Below are positions 48,513 through 60,400 of a stretch of 64,000 nucleotides of DNA, piece by piece (positions within the stretch are counted from its first letter, which is position 1; the number at the start of each line of letters is the position of its first letter). The stretch comes from Pyricularia pennisetigena (Eukaryota > Ascomycota > Sordariomycetes > Magnaporthales > Pyriculariaceae). A program made the position numbers and the translations under genes. Under the pieces are notes generated by a model. That model did no database searches. It was not told the DNA's origin and saw only the letters and a program-made list of their open reading frames with translations. The DNA lies in assembly GCF_004337985.1 (NCBI RefSeq), contig NW_021940923.1, forward strand, positions 969,951 through 1,033,950, written 5' to 3'.

Positions 48513-49723
48513 ATGCCACCTCCTCTGCCTGAGTACGTGTATTTTATACTACAATCACCCCTTTTGTGCTGAATTCCCTAGGCGCACTCCTTGTAACCGG
48601 TCCTCTTGGCTCTTAATTTAACTTGTTATTGTAGCCAAGAAGATAATGTCTTCGGTCATGATCAGGACATGCTCACTAGCGATGGCATCGTCGCCAATGG
48701 CGACGCTTACGATGAGCCGCGGGGTACCATGGGCCATCTAGGCGACGAAGCTGATGATGAAGTGGGCTACAACACGATGGAGCCCGAGCCTGCTGGCTAC
48801 ATCAACCCTCTGGCATCGCAGCCAGTTAGCCACCCAGTCTTCGATAACCAAGAGTCTATCGTGCCAACCACTGGTAAAAAACGTGGTCGTCCGTCTCTTT
48901 CCAAGTCATTGTCCCGGAATGGCACACCCGCGAAAACACCCACTAAACCTGGAAGGCCTTCCAAAACCCCGCGCACCGAGAAAACCTCGAAGGCCGTAGC
49001 AACAGCTGTTTCATCAGGTAATGCGAAAAAGCGCAATGCCGATGCTGCGACTGATGACGCGCCGCCCGCAAAGAGGGCGCGTGGCGGAAAGCTACTCAAA
49101 GCAGAGCGCACTCCTGAGCGCGTTCAGTCTCGAAGGGGCGCTGCTGAAGCGGCCAAGGCCACTTTCAGCACTGCGCTCAGGAAGGCTAAGATTGTGGTAC
49201 GTGCTGGTGTGCGGCGTCTCTGTCATTGATATTCATGGCTAACCTCGCTGCTATACAGGAATCCTCGGACCCTGCTCCCAAAAAGCGAGGTCGCAAGTTC
49301 AAAGCCATTGGCTCTGCCGTGGTAACTTCACGCAAAGCGTACGAGGTCGAAGAGATCTTGGATTCAGGCGTTGACGCAGACACCAGTCAATTGATGTATC
49401 TTGTCAAGTGGAAAGGCTACTCATCAGCCGAAAATACCTGGGAGCCGAAGAAAAACCTCTCAGGCGCGTCTGAAGTTATCAAGAAATTTAACGCCACCAA
49501 GAAGAGCGAAGAGCCGGTTGCCAAGAACCCGCGGGGTCGCAAGCCCAGTGCGACAGCCAGGGCCACCAAAACCCCGGGCAGGAAACCCAGTGCTTCCAAG
49601 CCGGGTCGCAAACCCGCTCGCAGGCCTGTTACTGCAAAAGCCGCTTCGGCGACTACTGTTACGGTAGAGGTGGCAGCACCGAAGAGGCGCGGTCGCAAGC
49701 CTAAAGCGGCGCATGGAAAGTAA
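48513..49723 (+). CDS. Chromodomain and AT-hook protein
   Basis: 348 residues from three exons: 48513-48532, 48635-49196, 49259-49723. The first exon is only 20 nt, encoding MPPPLP plus a split codon. The N-terminal third is acidic; then come AT-hook-like blocks (KKRGRPSL, KPGRPSK) and a basic region. A single chromodomain spans about 221-272 (YEVEEIL, LVKWKGY, ENTWEP). The aromatic cage positions Tyr222, the Trp of VKW and the Tyr of KGY are present, so methyl-lysine binding is expected. More AT hooks (RGRKPS, GRKPS, RGRKPK) fill the C terminus. There is no chromoshadow domain, so it is not a standard HP1. Neurospora CDP-2-type proteins are one comparison; orthology is not shown. Confidence 0.87.
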
Positions 49724-50528
49724 AGTTGTGCTGTAGGCCAGCTTTACTCTTTGCAGCTTTGTTTTCCCTCGATTTTTTTTTTTTTTTTGTCACCGTATCG
49801 TGCTTTAGTTTTGGGAAAACTATAGCTTGCATCAGGCAATCTTTGTGCCAAAGTAATGATCTGGTTTTTTGTTACTTCTCTATCTCTCTCTCTCTCTCTC
49901 TCCTGGTTTGAAGCCCTCCTGTCAACTTTTTTTTTTTTTTTGTGGGGGATTTTTGTCTCTTCAATAAAGCGACGTACTTGGCGCCTCCCATCTCAAGACT
50001 TTCGCTTTTTCTTGCAAGGTTCCCTTTTTTCGCTACGGTGATACGCTCTGGATGCACAATAAAAAAGATGCCTCATTGTCCATGAATTAGCTTGCTCATA
50101 CTCGAGATTTCTCGCGCTATGCTTACACTAACTGGTTGACAGTTTTCTCAAGTTGGGATGTAACAGACCCAGCTAAGCGCATGACTTATGGTTCAAGAAC
50201 TAGCAGTAGACATAGGTCAGTGGGAACAATTATGATGACTATGGGATATTGAAGCTAGGTACCACCATGCCACGACGACCCACTTTGGTTGGTGACTTGG
50301 GGTCTTTCATTACCTAATCATCACCTGGAGGCTTTTGACGCTTGAGAGGAGAACACGTCTCTAGGGGCATGTCATAGCTCAAGCACGCGTTCAGGTCAAT
50401 GAAAAAACAAAAACAAAAAAAAAACAGCCCGAGTTCTGCACGAGAAGGACAGACTTTCAGCTTCTTGCTTTCACAACGCAGACGCAATAAGCCCTTTGAT
50501 AGAAGCCAACCATTGAATCAGACTCGCC
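49724..50528. other. Intergenic, chromodomain gene to MPDU1
   Basis: T-rich tracts (49776-49790, 49926-49940) and a CT-dinucleotide run (49878-49902) follow the chromodomain gene. Short open frames are low complexity. No gene supported. Confidence 0.5.
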
Positions 50529-51428
50529 ATGGATGCAATTCGCTCTCTTGTACAGCCAATTACGCACAACCTACCGTCGCCCATCCGCGACCTCGGCGAA
50601 TCCATCATTGGTCCAGTGTGCTACAAGACACTCCTTCTAGATGTCGACCCATCAGACTCAGCCTGTATCAAGCTCGCCGTATCAAAAGGCCTTGGCATTG
50701 GTATAATCGCGGCATCATCGATCGTGAAGGTACCCCAGATCATCAAGCTGGTCAACTCGAAGTCGGCATCGGGCGTATCCTTTTTGTCTTATCTCCTCGA
50801 AACCTCGGCTTACCTTATCGGTTTGGCATACAACTTTCGCAGCGGCTTCCCCTTTAGCACATATGGCGAGACGGCCCTGATTCTAGTGCAAAACGTCGTG
50901 ATCTCGCTGCTGGTGCTCAACTACAGCGGCAGGCAGGGCGTAGCTGCGCTATTAGTTGCCGCATTGGCGAGCTCGGCTGCGACGCTGTTCAGTGAAACTA
51001 TGGTGGATATGAAGACTATGAGCTATCTCCAGGCCGGTGCAGGTGTGTTGGGGGTTGCGAGCAAAGTGCCCCAGATTGTGGCCATCTGGCAGCAGGGAGG
51101 TACGGGGCAGTTGAGCGCGTTTGCAGTAAGTGGAAATTCCCCCCTTGGTATTCTTTTCAACATGATTGTGAGCCAAGCTTAGCTGATGAATGTTGATTCT
51201 TTTGTTTTCTCTTAGGTCTTCAACTACCTTGCCGGTTCACTGTCTCGCATATTCACAACTCTTCAGGAGGTCGACGACAAATTAATCCTGTACGGATTCG
51301 TCGCTGGCTTTGCGTTGAACCTGGTCCTTGCTATCCAAATGGTGGTTTATTGGAATGGGCCCGCAACTGGAGACTCCAAGGTCGCGGCAAAGAATAACAA
51401 AAAGTCACAGGCTGGTAAGACAAAGTAG
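50529..51428 (+). CDS. MPDU1: Mannose-P-dolichol utilization defect 1 homologue
   Basis: Endoplasmic-reticulum membrane protein needed for use of dolichol-phosphate-mannose and -glucose in N-glycan and GPI assembly. 269 residues from two exons (50529-51125 and 51216-51428). The splice joins SAFA to VFNYLAGSLSRIF in phase 0; unspliced reading would end early. Two PQ-loop repeats show SIVKVPQIIKL near 67 and ASKVPQIVAIW near 183, and about seven hydrophobic segments are visible. The C terminus is Lys-rich (KNNKKSQAGKTK), a possible ER-retention type tail. The length matches the family (about 250-300). Confidence 0.93.
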
Positions 51429-53682
51429 GGTGGCCGTGGTAACGCAGTCGTCTATTCCTGCTTGAAATAGAGTGCGCAATCGAGGGATAATACTTATCTA
51501 CTTACCATATGCTGCCCTCAACCTAATATCACAACGCTTAGATTACAACCACAAGTTAATTTTTACCTTGTTAGCATGGCTGTCTGCCACGTAAGTTTGT
51601 CGCTCGTCGACCAAATGTTCAAACGTCAACTTACAGCGTTTTCTATCTAGTGTCGAAACGCGACAAGTTTTGTTGTGGCAGGTAGCGATCGACAATGCTG
51701 AGGTAGTGGCCAAGGACCCGAAACCGACTGACGGGAGAGACCCCCTACTTGGCATCAACTCTGTTTTTACGGATATTTTCATAAATAATGCATACATACA
51801 TAGTGGGGCTTTGAAATCCGCTGGGCCTCACAAGTTGGGGTTGCAAGCGAAGTGCATGACAGGTTCTTGTCCTGCGCATATTTTCCTAGCTTACAGTGCC
51901 GTGGTTGGTTGGTTGGTCATATTGGGGGGCACATGGGTGGAGCCTGAGAGTGTTAGCAGTCCGATCGCCGACGGTACTGTGAGCATTTGACATTTGCATT
52001 TGACGGATATGGTGTCCGCCATGGACGGCAAAAGTAACAACACATTGATCGATTGCTTTTCGGTCAGTCTTCATACCTCTTTGATAAAAGAATTAAAAAA
52101 AAATGCCATTTGAACTTGTCACACCGTCCGCTTGGTCCGACCCAGAAATCACATACCGGACAGCTCAGCAGTTCCTCTTTCTCTTTGTGGCGTCTGTAAT
52201 CAGCTCCAGGACCTGCCTATAGCGACCTAGCGCCCAAAGACTCTCAAGGGCTTCCAAAGGCCTGCTGTCTAATGGTCTAGGCCTTGAGCCAAGGCTGCCC
52301 TGGTGCTACATGTAATACATACGCAGTAAGTAGAAACTTCGAGCACACTACCAAGACTATCTCGCGGCTGTGGTGGTAGCAGGTCAGGTCACATGCGTGT
52401 TCAGTTACTGCTTCAGGTAGTTTCCACTCGGTGTTGCTGCAGGGTCCTAGTAGGCAGTCGTTGTGCATGGATGGGCGAACATGACATGGATGATAGGGTC
52501 GTCCGCCATCGAATTGGCGTTAGTTTAATCTGGCAATCCGAAGACGTGCGAAGAGAACAGAGAAAGAAGCACAGGTAATTACCACCGGTGCACACCGCTG
52601 CTTCTCCCTTTTTGTGAACCCCCGTATTCTCGCGTGCCAATCAGGATTCCTTTATCTCTAACCACCCCCATTTTAGGATGTACCGTAGTTCTAGAGTTGG
52701 CAGCCTTCCCCGGGCTGGCCTTGACTGATGATAAATTGGATTGTCTTTCTTTAGATCCCGAGCCAGATGGAGGCGGATTCCTCTCTCTCTTCTCCATCCC
52801 TCAAGCATTGATCTTACCTTAACTAAGACGACTTTTGAGTAATTCATCCATCCCCTCATCGATTGCGACATCACCCCAGTTTGTTTGCCCATTAATTGTT
52901 CGTCCTTGCAGGGTCGTTCCATGCACCGGGTTTGACGACTACTGAATCTCATCTTGTCCTAAAATTGCGCCATCTTCCAACGTCGCGGCCTCTTTGTTCG
53001 ATCACCATCCAGGTCGACTAACAGCGCATTGCTGCCACTGACGTGCTTGTCCCACAGTCTTTCCACATTGCTCCACCTCTTTACTCTCCATTCATGATTG
53101 CTTTATTTGACTGAGTGTTTTGAGTTGAATGATTTGTGCAGCGGAAAAGTCCATGGATGTATCATAGTCAAAAAGACTCCTCATTTCAGCAGCTTCTGGA
53201 CCTCCCCACGCTCACCTGACATTATTTCCTGCTGTGGAAAACAGCATTCCGCCTCACTTTTTGTTTGCACGTCACACTATTGGGTCGGATCAAACGGAAC
53301 GAGCTGGTCCTTATTGTGTTTCCTCATTCGACGGATCTTATACAGTATACCGGCATATCTTTTGGCACGCGAACAACAGGGCAACCCATCTACCTGACTC
53401 CTTGACTTATACCCTAGTCGCCTTCCTCTTCTTCTTATTCTTCTTCATCTCGTCCTTCTCGTTGAGCAATTTGGGGTTTGTCTTTTTCTTTCATTCAAAT
53501 ATTTTGTTCTTTGTTTTGTTCTTCTGGGGATTGACTTGGTATCACTTGGGCTTGGTTTTCTACCATTAGTCTGATCTATACCTCTTCGAAATCACCTTAT
53601 TGCCTCCATCTGGCAGACTTCCAGTCACAGATTGAAATTCATCCACACTAGGATCCATCTTATTACTGACCTAGTCGTCATC
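51429..53682. other. Intergenic, MPDU1 to choline sulfatase
   Basis: About 2.25 kb. The last 600 bp are pyrimidine-rich and probably form the promoter and 5' UTR of the sulfatase gene. Open frames near 51.7, 52.6 and 53.2 kb have no recognisable domain. I looked for a CYS3-type palindrome before the sulfatase and found only an imperfect ATG-TAT-CAT at about 53157. Confidence 0.45.
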
Positions 53683-55676
53683 ATGGCTCCGGACCTCAAC
53701 TCAATGCCGCCATCGCCGATGAAGGCGCAGGCACCTGCCGCGGAAGCAGTACCAAGACTCGATGGCAACACCTCCAATGGCACGCGCCAGAAGCAACCCA
53801 ATATCCTCTACATCATGGCGGACCAGCTAGCCGCGCCGCTTCTCAAGATGTACAACCCAGACTCGCAGATCAAGACTCCTAATCTCGACGCCTTAGCAGC
53901 GGAATCAGTCCAGTTCGACAGTGCCTACTGTCCCTCACCACTCTGTGCCCCTTCCCGCATGAGCATGATCACTGGATTGCTGCCCATGAAGATTGGCGCT
54001 TACGACAACGCTGCACAAATCCCCAGCGACATTCCAACATATGCACACTACCTACGCATGCACGGGTATAAGACAGTTCTGGCAGGCAAGATGCATTTCA
54101 TTGGCGACCAACTGCACGGCTACGAGACACGCTTGACCAGTGATATCTACCCCGGCGATTTTGGCTGGGCGGTGAATTGGGACGCGCCCGACACCAGGCT
54201 TGAGTGGTACCACAATGCCAGTTCCATTCTACAGGCCGGTGTTTGTGTGCGCAGCAACCAGCTGGACTATGACGAGGAGGTTATGTACCGGTCCAAGCAA
54301 TTCCTTTATGACCACGTCCGCCAGGGTCCGGATGCCCGTCCTTTCTGTTTGACGGTGAGTAAAGTAATAGCGTAAAATCGACACTCCGGACCAGCCATAG
54401 GCTAGATCATTATGGAAGGTCATCCAGTTTACAGGGGACGCGGGGCCGGTGTGCAAAGGGATTGAAGAGGAGCAAAGGAAAGAAAAAGGTAACCAAAAAC
54501 CACTTTTATGCTGACAGGGACATGTTTCTCCTTTTATCAAATTAGGTATCTCTTACACACCCGCACGACCCTTACACGATCGAGAAGAAGTACTGGGATC
54601 TGTACGAGAACGTGGATATTGCGCTACCCAAGGTGCAGATCCCCAAGGAGGATCAGGATCCGCACAGCAAACGCCTGCTCAAGGTGTGCGACCTGTGGGA
54701 CCAGGAGTTCACCCCTGAACAGATCAAGCGAGCTCGAAGAGCCTACTACGGCGCCGTCAGTTACGTAGACGACTGCATTGGCAAGCTGCTAGACGTTGTG
54801 AAGGCGTGCGGGTTGGACGATAACACGATTGTTGTCTTTAGCGGCGATCATGGCGACATGCTGGGCGAGCGCGGTCTCTGGTACAAGATGAGTTACTTCG
54901 AAAGCTCAGTTCGAGTCCCCTTGCTTGTGCGGCCGAGCGGCCGGGGTGAGTTTTTACCGCACCGGGTCACACAGAATGTCAGCACGTTGGACATGCTCCC
55001 GACACTTTGTGATCTGGTGGGTACCAAACCCTTGGCTGGACTACCCATGGATGGTATTAGTCTACTCCCGCATCTCCAGGGCCGCTCTGAGGAGGGTCAT
55101 GACACGGTTCTGGCCGAATACACTGGCGAGGGCACGGTCAGCCCTTTGATGATGATTCGTCGCGGGCCGTGGAAGTTTGTGACCTGCCCTGCGGATGGGC
55201 AGCAGTTGTTCAACCTGGCCGAAGATCCGGACGAGGTGGTGGATTTGGTCAAGGTGCTGGCTAAGAAGAAAGCGCAGAGTGGAGGAGGTACCAGCGAGGC
55301 AGACGAGAAAATTCAGTCTGTACTGGCAGCTTTCCAGAATGAGGCCGATAGTAGGTGGGATTATGCAGCCATTACCGATGAGGTGCTAAGTTCGCAGAGG
55401 AGACGGAGACTGGTGTGGGGTGCGCTGAAGAAGGGCAAATTTACAAGCTGGGACTATAATCCAATTGATGATGGACGGGAGAAGTATGTCGGCTCGACCC
55501 TACCGGCTGTAAAGGCACCAAGATTGCTGACCTTGTCATTTTCTGTTTGCAGGTACATCCGATCCCACATGGACCTCGATGACCTGGAACGTATGGCAAG
55601 ATACCCACCCGTTGACGCCTATGGCCGAGAGACTGCCACAATCATTACCGAGCAGGCTGGATCTCACGGACAATGA
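53683..55676 (+). CDS. Choline sulfatase
   Basis: Arylsulfatase-family enzyme that hydrolyses choline-O-sulfate to choline and sulfate, a route to recover stored sulfur and osmolyte. 577 residues from three exons: 53683-54354, 54546-55483, 55553-55676. Motifs: NILYIMADQ (metal-binding Asp47), CPSPLCAPSRMS with the formylglycine Cys88 in C-x-P-x-R, GKMHFIGDQLHG, THPHDPY, GDHGDMLGERGLWYKM (second metal site), and the choline-sulfatase C-terminal signature restored by the last splice (EKYIRSHMDLDDLER). No signal peptide, so probably cytosolic. The first 35 residues are a low-complexity extension. Reading through the last intron would insert 23 residues without a stop, so retention would be silent in frame. 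Confidence 0.94.
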
Positions 55677-56446
55677 TCTTGTGGTCACGACGGATAATTG
55701 AATATCTTTTTTTCTTCTCTCGTCCATATTGTGTCGGTAAATCATTGAGAATTTTGGTCATGGCATGTTGTAACTTGAGTTGGTGGGGGAGGCTTTAAAG
55801 TCGAAGCGATGCAGTTGTGTTTTTATTTCTTTTTTATTTGTTTGTGGAGCGATTGAGCACTGATGCGCATGAGAGGTGGTGGACTTGTGCCTTATATTAT
55901 TTCTAGCGATTTCTAGCGATTTCTAGCGATTTCTAGCGATTTCTAGCGATTTCTAGCGATTTCTAGCGACCGTTATACCGGGGTAAGTAGCAAAATCAAC
56001 AATGGAACTGAGAGACGTAAGCAGAAAATGGTCTGAAAGTACCTCGGACCGAAGCAAACATTTCGTGACTGCGTCAGATAAGCACTGACTACTTACTACT
56101 GTATGTCGACTAGCCAAGACGGGGTCGTGGAGGAGGGATGGGGGCTACCCCACATTGGCGTCGATAAAATCCACCTACACGAATTCTATAGCATCGAACC
56201 TACTACAGTTCTGAATGAAGCCTGCCCACCAGCGAACCAATTGTAGGAGGGTCCGTCACGTCGCGTCGCGCCAGCCCACCCAAACTTCTGACGTCGGTAT
56301 TTTGTGGACATACATTTTGTCAACAAAGGTTTATGCAATTGGTTCTCGCCTTTACAGAGCTTTGGCATCTACTACAGGATTGGACCGGGATTAAAAGCGA
56401 AAGACGAAAAGCAGAAGGAAGGGAACGAAAGGCAAAATTTAACACC
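55677..56446. other. Intergenic, choline sulfatase to Med8
   Basis: Holds the 10-bp minisatellite listed separately and the Med8 promoter. No gene recognised. Confidence 0.5.
55902..55970. repeat. Minisatellite of 10-bp unit TTCTAGCGAT
   Basis: About seven head-to-tail, nearly perfect copies of TTCTAGCGAT about 230 bp downstream of the choline sulfatase stop codon. Units are identical, so the array is probably recent or unstable. There are no spacers, so it is not a CRISPR-like array. Confidence 0.95.
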
Positions 56447-57476
56447 ATGTCATCGCTCAACATATCGCAAGACGAGCTGAAATCGCTCGAACAGGCGCGT
56501 CAAAGGCTCATCACCCTCATCGCCAGCATCAACAGCATGAAGGAAATGCTTTACCGTAGCGATCCGCTGCCTCCACCGTAGGAACCATCCCCTCCCATAT
56601 GAATGGCATCGCTTTTCTTCAAGAGATTCTACAAGCACTGACTTGCAATGGCGACACACGTCAAACAGCGCCACACTTGAGAAGCAAAACTTCATTCTTG
56701 CAAAGAACATCGACTCCCTAATCGGCGTTACGAAAGACAACGCCAATCTGTTTTCCAGGATTGTCGTACATCCATCAACAAATTTCCCAGGTCGCGAATA
56801 TGAACAAATCCTCCAGCAACTTCTCCGGAAGAAACTCGAGCCCAGCGTCGAGTCCAGCGTCGAGGCGGCCAGGGAAGCTGCTGCTGCGGCAGGCATAGAG
56901 CCCAGTAACTTTGTGACCGATGACGCAGCCAGGAGTGGTAGTCGCAGGCGCAAGAGTGCCACAAACTACGATAGCGACAGCGACGGCGATGAGGAGTATG
57001 CTGGACCTGAAGAGGACGAATATGCCGACGAGGACGGCGAGGGTGGGCAGAAGGAGCCGCTGGGTCTAGGGGATGTCTGGCACGCCATTCGAATGTGGAG
57101 TATAGAGCGTCTGGGAATCTATGGCAGTTTGGAGGAGCCAAAGATGTTCACACCTGAGGAGCGGGCGATGGGAATCGACAAAGTGCGCACAGGGTTAAAA
57201 CGCAATTTGGCAGAGCTAGAGCCTGATGACGGTGAAGGAGAGGATGATGAAGATGATGAGGAGGAAGAGGGCGTGGAGGAACCCGGAAAGATCCAGGAGC
57301 ATACGCAGCAGCAGGCACAACAGCAACCGTTGCAACAAGCATCTCAGGATCCATCCTTGGACACCGAATACCTACTGTGGTTCGGTGCGCGCGGAGACCT
57401 GGCCATGCCGATAACAGTGGAACGCTTGTCGGACACGTATGAGCAGGGAAGGAGGGTAGTTACGAGTAGAAAATAA
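56447..57476 (+). CDS. MED8: Mediator subunit Med8
   Basis: Head-module subunit of the RNA polymerase II Mediator complex. 312 residues from two exons (56447-56577, 56669-57476). The acceptor at 56668 is chosen because it yields PLPPPATLEKQNFILAKNID, which matches the family spacing in this region, with a CTGAC branch site about 30 nt upstream; nearer acceptors would add residues. The N-terminal helical domain has LKSLEQARQRLITL and HPSTNFPGREYEQIL, then LLRKKLEP. The C-terminal half is strongly acidic (Asp/Glu runs near 180 and 245) with a Gln-rich patch and ends in LLWFGARGDL and a basic tail. Last gene before the right AT-rich block. Confidence 0.9.
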
Positions 57477-57930
57477 CTATAAACCCGGCTGAAGTGTACC
57501 TTTTCTACCTGCCTAGCTTTGGAATCCCGTGTGCCTTGGTCTGACATTCTTGTCTTCGCTTTGCTCCACACTGGTGCCGCGCACATAATTATTTAGCTAC
57601 TCCGTGGGATACGATTCGGCCATGGCGCGTGCGGCGAGGTACAGAGTGGACTGCTAAAACCCTCGCAATTACCATAATACTAAACTTCTGACCGACGGCA
57701 CATCTCACGGAGCCACAGCGATCCTCCGATAAGGTTGACCGAGAGCTTCCTGCGAAGGTTTTCGGGTTGTCGCGGCCGTGCGTCAATTTGATTTAGTCGT
57801 TCGGCGAGGATCAAGTGCTTCCAAGTCAGGATAAGAATTACCCATAAGCTAACAAGAGGCAGATGAGGCATATATCCAGGCCTACAGTGATGTTCTATCC
57901 ATCAAGTCTGAAAGTCCATGCTATCAAGGG
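57477..57930. other. Gene-island edge, right side
   Basis: Ordinary-composition non-coding DNA between Med8 and the border repeat. Short minus-strand open frames have no recognisable domain. Confidence 0.45.
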
Positions 57931-57974
57931 TATGGGATGGTTTCAGTGCTCAGACTAGATCCCCCTGCGTTGTA

Positions 57975-58215
57975 GTCTCAGGGTTCATCTTTGAAGCCCA
58001 GAGCCCCACAATTGATACACTTCGTTGCGCTTCGCTCCACTTCGTGGCTCAATTTAGTCTCAGTGCTCAAACTAGACCCCCCTGCTTCGCAGTGGGGGCC
58101 GAACGCTCCATGTACCTTTCAGCCACATGGTTTTTCGACCAATTACATGGGCCGAAAAAATCGCGTTCGTTTTAGTTTGAGGACATTTTGTCGCATTTTA
58201 CCGTTTATGGCGGTA
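57975..58215 (-). repeat. Border repeat, right copy (inverted)
   Basis: Read on the minus strand, this carries GACAAAATGTCCTCAAACT, GAGCCACGAAGTGGAGCGAAGC, ATCAATTGTGGGGC, GGGCTTCA and CCCTGAGACTA in the order seen at 3640-3850 on the plus strand. It also has a tandem arrangement of GTGCTCA(A/G)ACTAGA blocks at about 57950 and 58062. Base composition collapses to AT-rich immediately to its right, at 58.2 kb. Confidence 0.75.
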
Positions 58216-59767
58216 CCACCAACGATAATTTATCCCATTTCGCCGTTTATAACGGTATAATTAATAATATACCTAAAATTGCGATATCCCTAATAATTAT
58301 TTTATTAGTATAAGGATAGTTTGAAATATTTTGCCGTTTATAGCGGGTATATAAATAATATATTCGTATTATAATGGTAAAAGAAAATGTTGTAACCATA
58401 ATATGCAATTAAATATTCGAATGAAAAAATAAATAAAAATTATAAAACTATATGGTAACTTGCGTTGAATTTATTGGAGTTTGTTAATTATTTAAATGCC
58501 GGCCGCGTTTTTATAGCTACTGTATTTGGAAAGATATTAAGATATTGAGTAAAATTTGTAATTTCTTTTTATATTTAATTCTCATTTTAAATAATGGTGT
58601 ATAATATTAATTTTAATTTTAATTCAAAATTTATTACCTAGCAGACCTGATATTGCAAAGTGCATGCGATTATCGATTAAAACAAAAATTTTATAAATGT
58701 TTTTATATTAACTAACAATTTGTTAAAAAACTAAATAATTTACGCAAATATAGGTAAAATTAAAAAAATCTTGAACTCATGCATTCTTCTATCGATTTAT
58801 TGATAAATCTTATTTAACTTTTTTTTATAAATTTTATTTAATTAAATAAAGCAAAAAATATAAAAATAATACAAATTAAGCACTTATTTATATAAAAAAT
58901 AAAAAGGGCCGGTATTATACATCAAACTTTACGTTAACGTTTGTTTATATACGTAATCTACTTCTCCAAACTTTGGTTTTATTAATGTCAAAATTGGTAA
59001 AAATGTAAAAGTATTTCGATTGTAAAATGAACATAAAATTAGATATACTTTACTTATCCGCGTATTTAACGGTTTATATAGTCGGATATACGTACCAAAT
59101 TGTGATGTTATACTAAATATATATATAGACCACCCCCCACGTGCAAAAACCACAAAATCTGGCTGCAAAATAAAAATAATATAAAATTAATTAAATAAAG
59201 CAAAAAGATTTATAAAATACACATTTAGCTTTTTTTTTATTAAACAGCTTTTAAAGCCGATATTATGAGTTAGATTGGATTTGGACGTTTGTTTATATAC
59301 GTAATCGAATTTCTGAAATTTTGGTTTTATTATCGTTAAAATTGGTAAAAATATAAACGAGTTTCGATTATAAATTATATATAAAAAAGTATATATTTTG
59401 CCTACTCGCTTATTTAACAGCTTATATAATACAGTATATGCACCAAAATTTATTATACCGATACATATATATACATACGACCCTCCACGTGCAAAAATAA
59501 TAAAATTTGGTCAAAAATTAAACATAATATCAAAAAAAAACGAAAATCGAAAAAAATAATCGAAAAAACAGTACCGCCATGAACGGATTAATGGCGGGTG
59601 GTATCCAATTCGGTCATTATAATAAATAAAAGAATAAATCAAATCGCTGCTAATAGCGGTATTAAACGCTATTTTCAACGATATTTTCTTTTTTCAATAT
59701 TTTGCGTGGTTATGGTATAATAAAGGAGTGTCGGTCGAAAAAAGGCCAAGAATACCGCCATAAACGG
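58201..59767. repeat. 13-bp motif copies, right flank
   Basis: CCGTTTATGGCGG at 58201-58213, CCGTTTATAACGG at 58243-58255, CCGTTTATAGCGG at 58334-58346, CCGCCATGAACGG at 59574-59586 and CCGCCATAAACGG at 59755-59767. Same motif as in the left flank, in both orientations. Confidence 0.7.
58920..59590 (-). repeat. Dispersed 300-bp repeat, two right copies
   Basis: Minus-strand copies at about 59170-58920 and 59590-59280 share with 4195-4510 the series TTTTTGCACGT, TTAAATA(C/A)GCG(G/A), TTTTTACCAATTTT, AATAAAACC and ACGTATATAAACAAACG. The 59.28-59.59 kb copy also keeps the CCGTTCATGGCGGTACTG start. The two copies lie in tandem and point the opposite way to the left-flank copy. Confidence 0.7.
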
Positions 59768-59854
59768 CGAAAATCGACAAGTTGTCCTTAGACCTGAACC
59801 ATATGAGAATAATAAGCTTATATTATAAGCTTAAGCACGTAATATATACTACGA

Positions 59855-60010
59855 TACATAATTATGCACAATTATGCATAATTATTATGCAGTGCATTAA
59901 TGCATAATGAATATGCACAACAATGTATAATTATTATGCACAATACTGCATAACCTTTATGCAATGTATAACGTGTATTAATTAAATAATGCAATACAAT
60001 TGCACACAAT
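59855..60010. repeat. TGCATAATTATGCA-type word-repeat tract
   Basis: Irregular repetition of TGCAtaATTAT, ATGCAca and GTATAAT words, many self-complementary, over about 150 bp. No coding content is supported. It may form alternative hairpins. Confidence 0.6.
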
Positions 60011-60356
60011 TCATGCATATATACTTTTGACCTATTTGGGCAAAAAAAATGAACGCAGATCATTTGCAGATCATACGATCCACAGGCAAACCTATTTTGG
60101 TAAAAATAAAACGCATAACATAAATATAGGTAAGGTTTTGAAGATTGCGTTATACAACGTTTCAAATATGAGACGTTCAAAATAGCCACATATATAAATA
60201 GGTGAACGCTGAAGCGTTGTTTTATTTTATCCTAATTGGGAAAATAAAATGCAAACCTTGATACGTGGATTTGTAATACATGGATTGCCACATGCAATAC
60301 TTTTGCAGATAAATAGGGAAGAGTTTCCCGCCTTAGAATTAGAGGAAGTTTTATGA

Positions 60357-60400
60357 TCTATCCATCCATCTATCTATCGATCTATCTATCCATTGATCTC
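60357..60400. repeat. Tetranucleotide microsatellite (ATCT/ATCC)
   Basis: Imperfect run of CATC, TATC and GATC tetranucleotides within otherwise AT-rich DNA. Confidence 0.85.

Noticed and set aside
53100..53200. CYS3-type sulfur regulator site before choline sulfatase
   Set aside because: The best match has the wrong spacing for the ATGRYRYCAT palindrome.
55902..55970. CRISPR-like array
   Set aside because: Units are contiguous 10-mers without spacers, in a eukaryotic genome.
56578..56668. Alternative Med8 acceptors near 56620-56635
   Set aside because: They keep frame but insert residues that disturb the family alignment around PLP...L...N; the acceptor at 56668 fits exactly.
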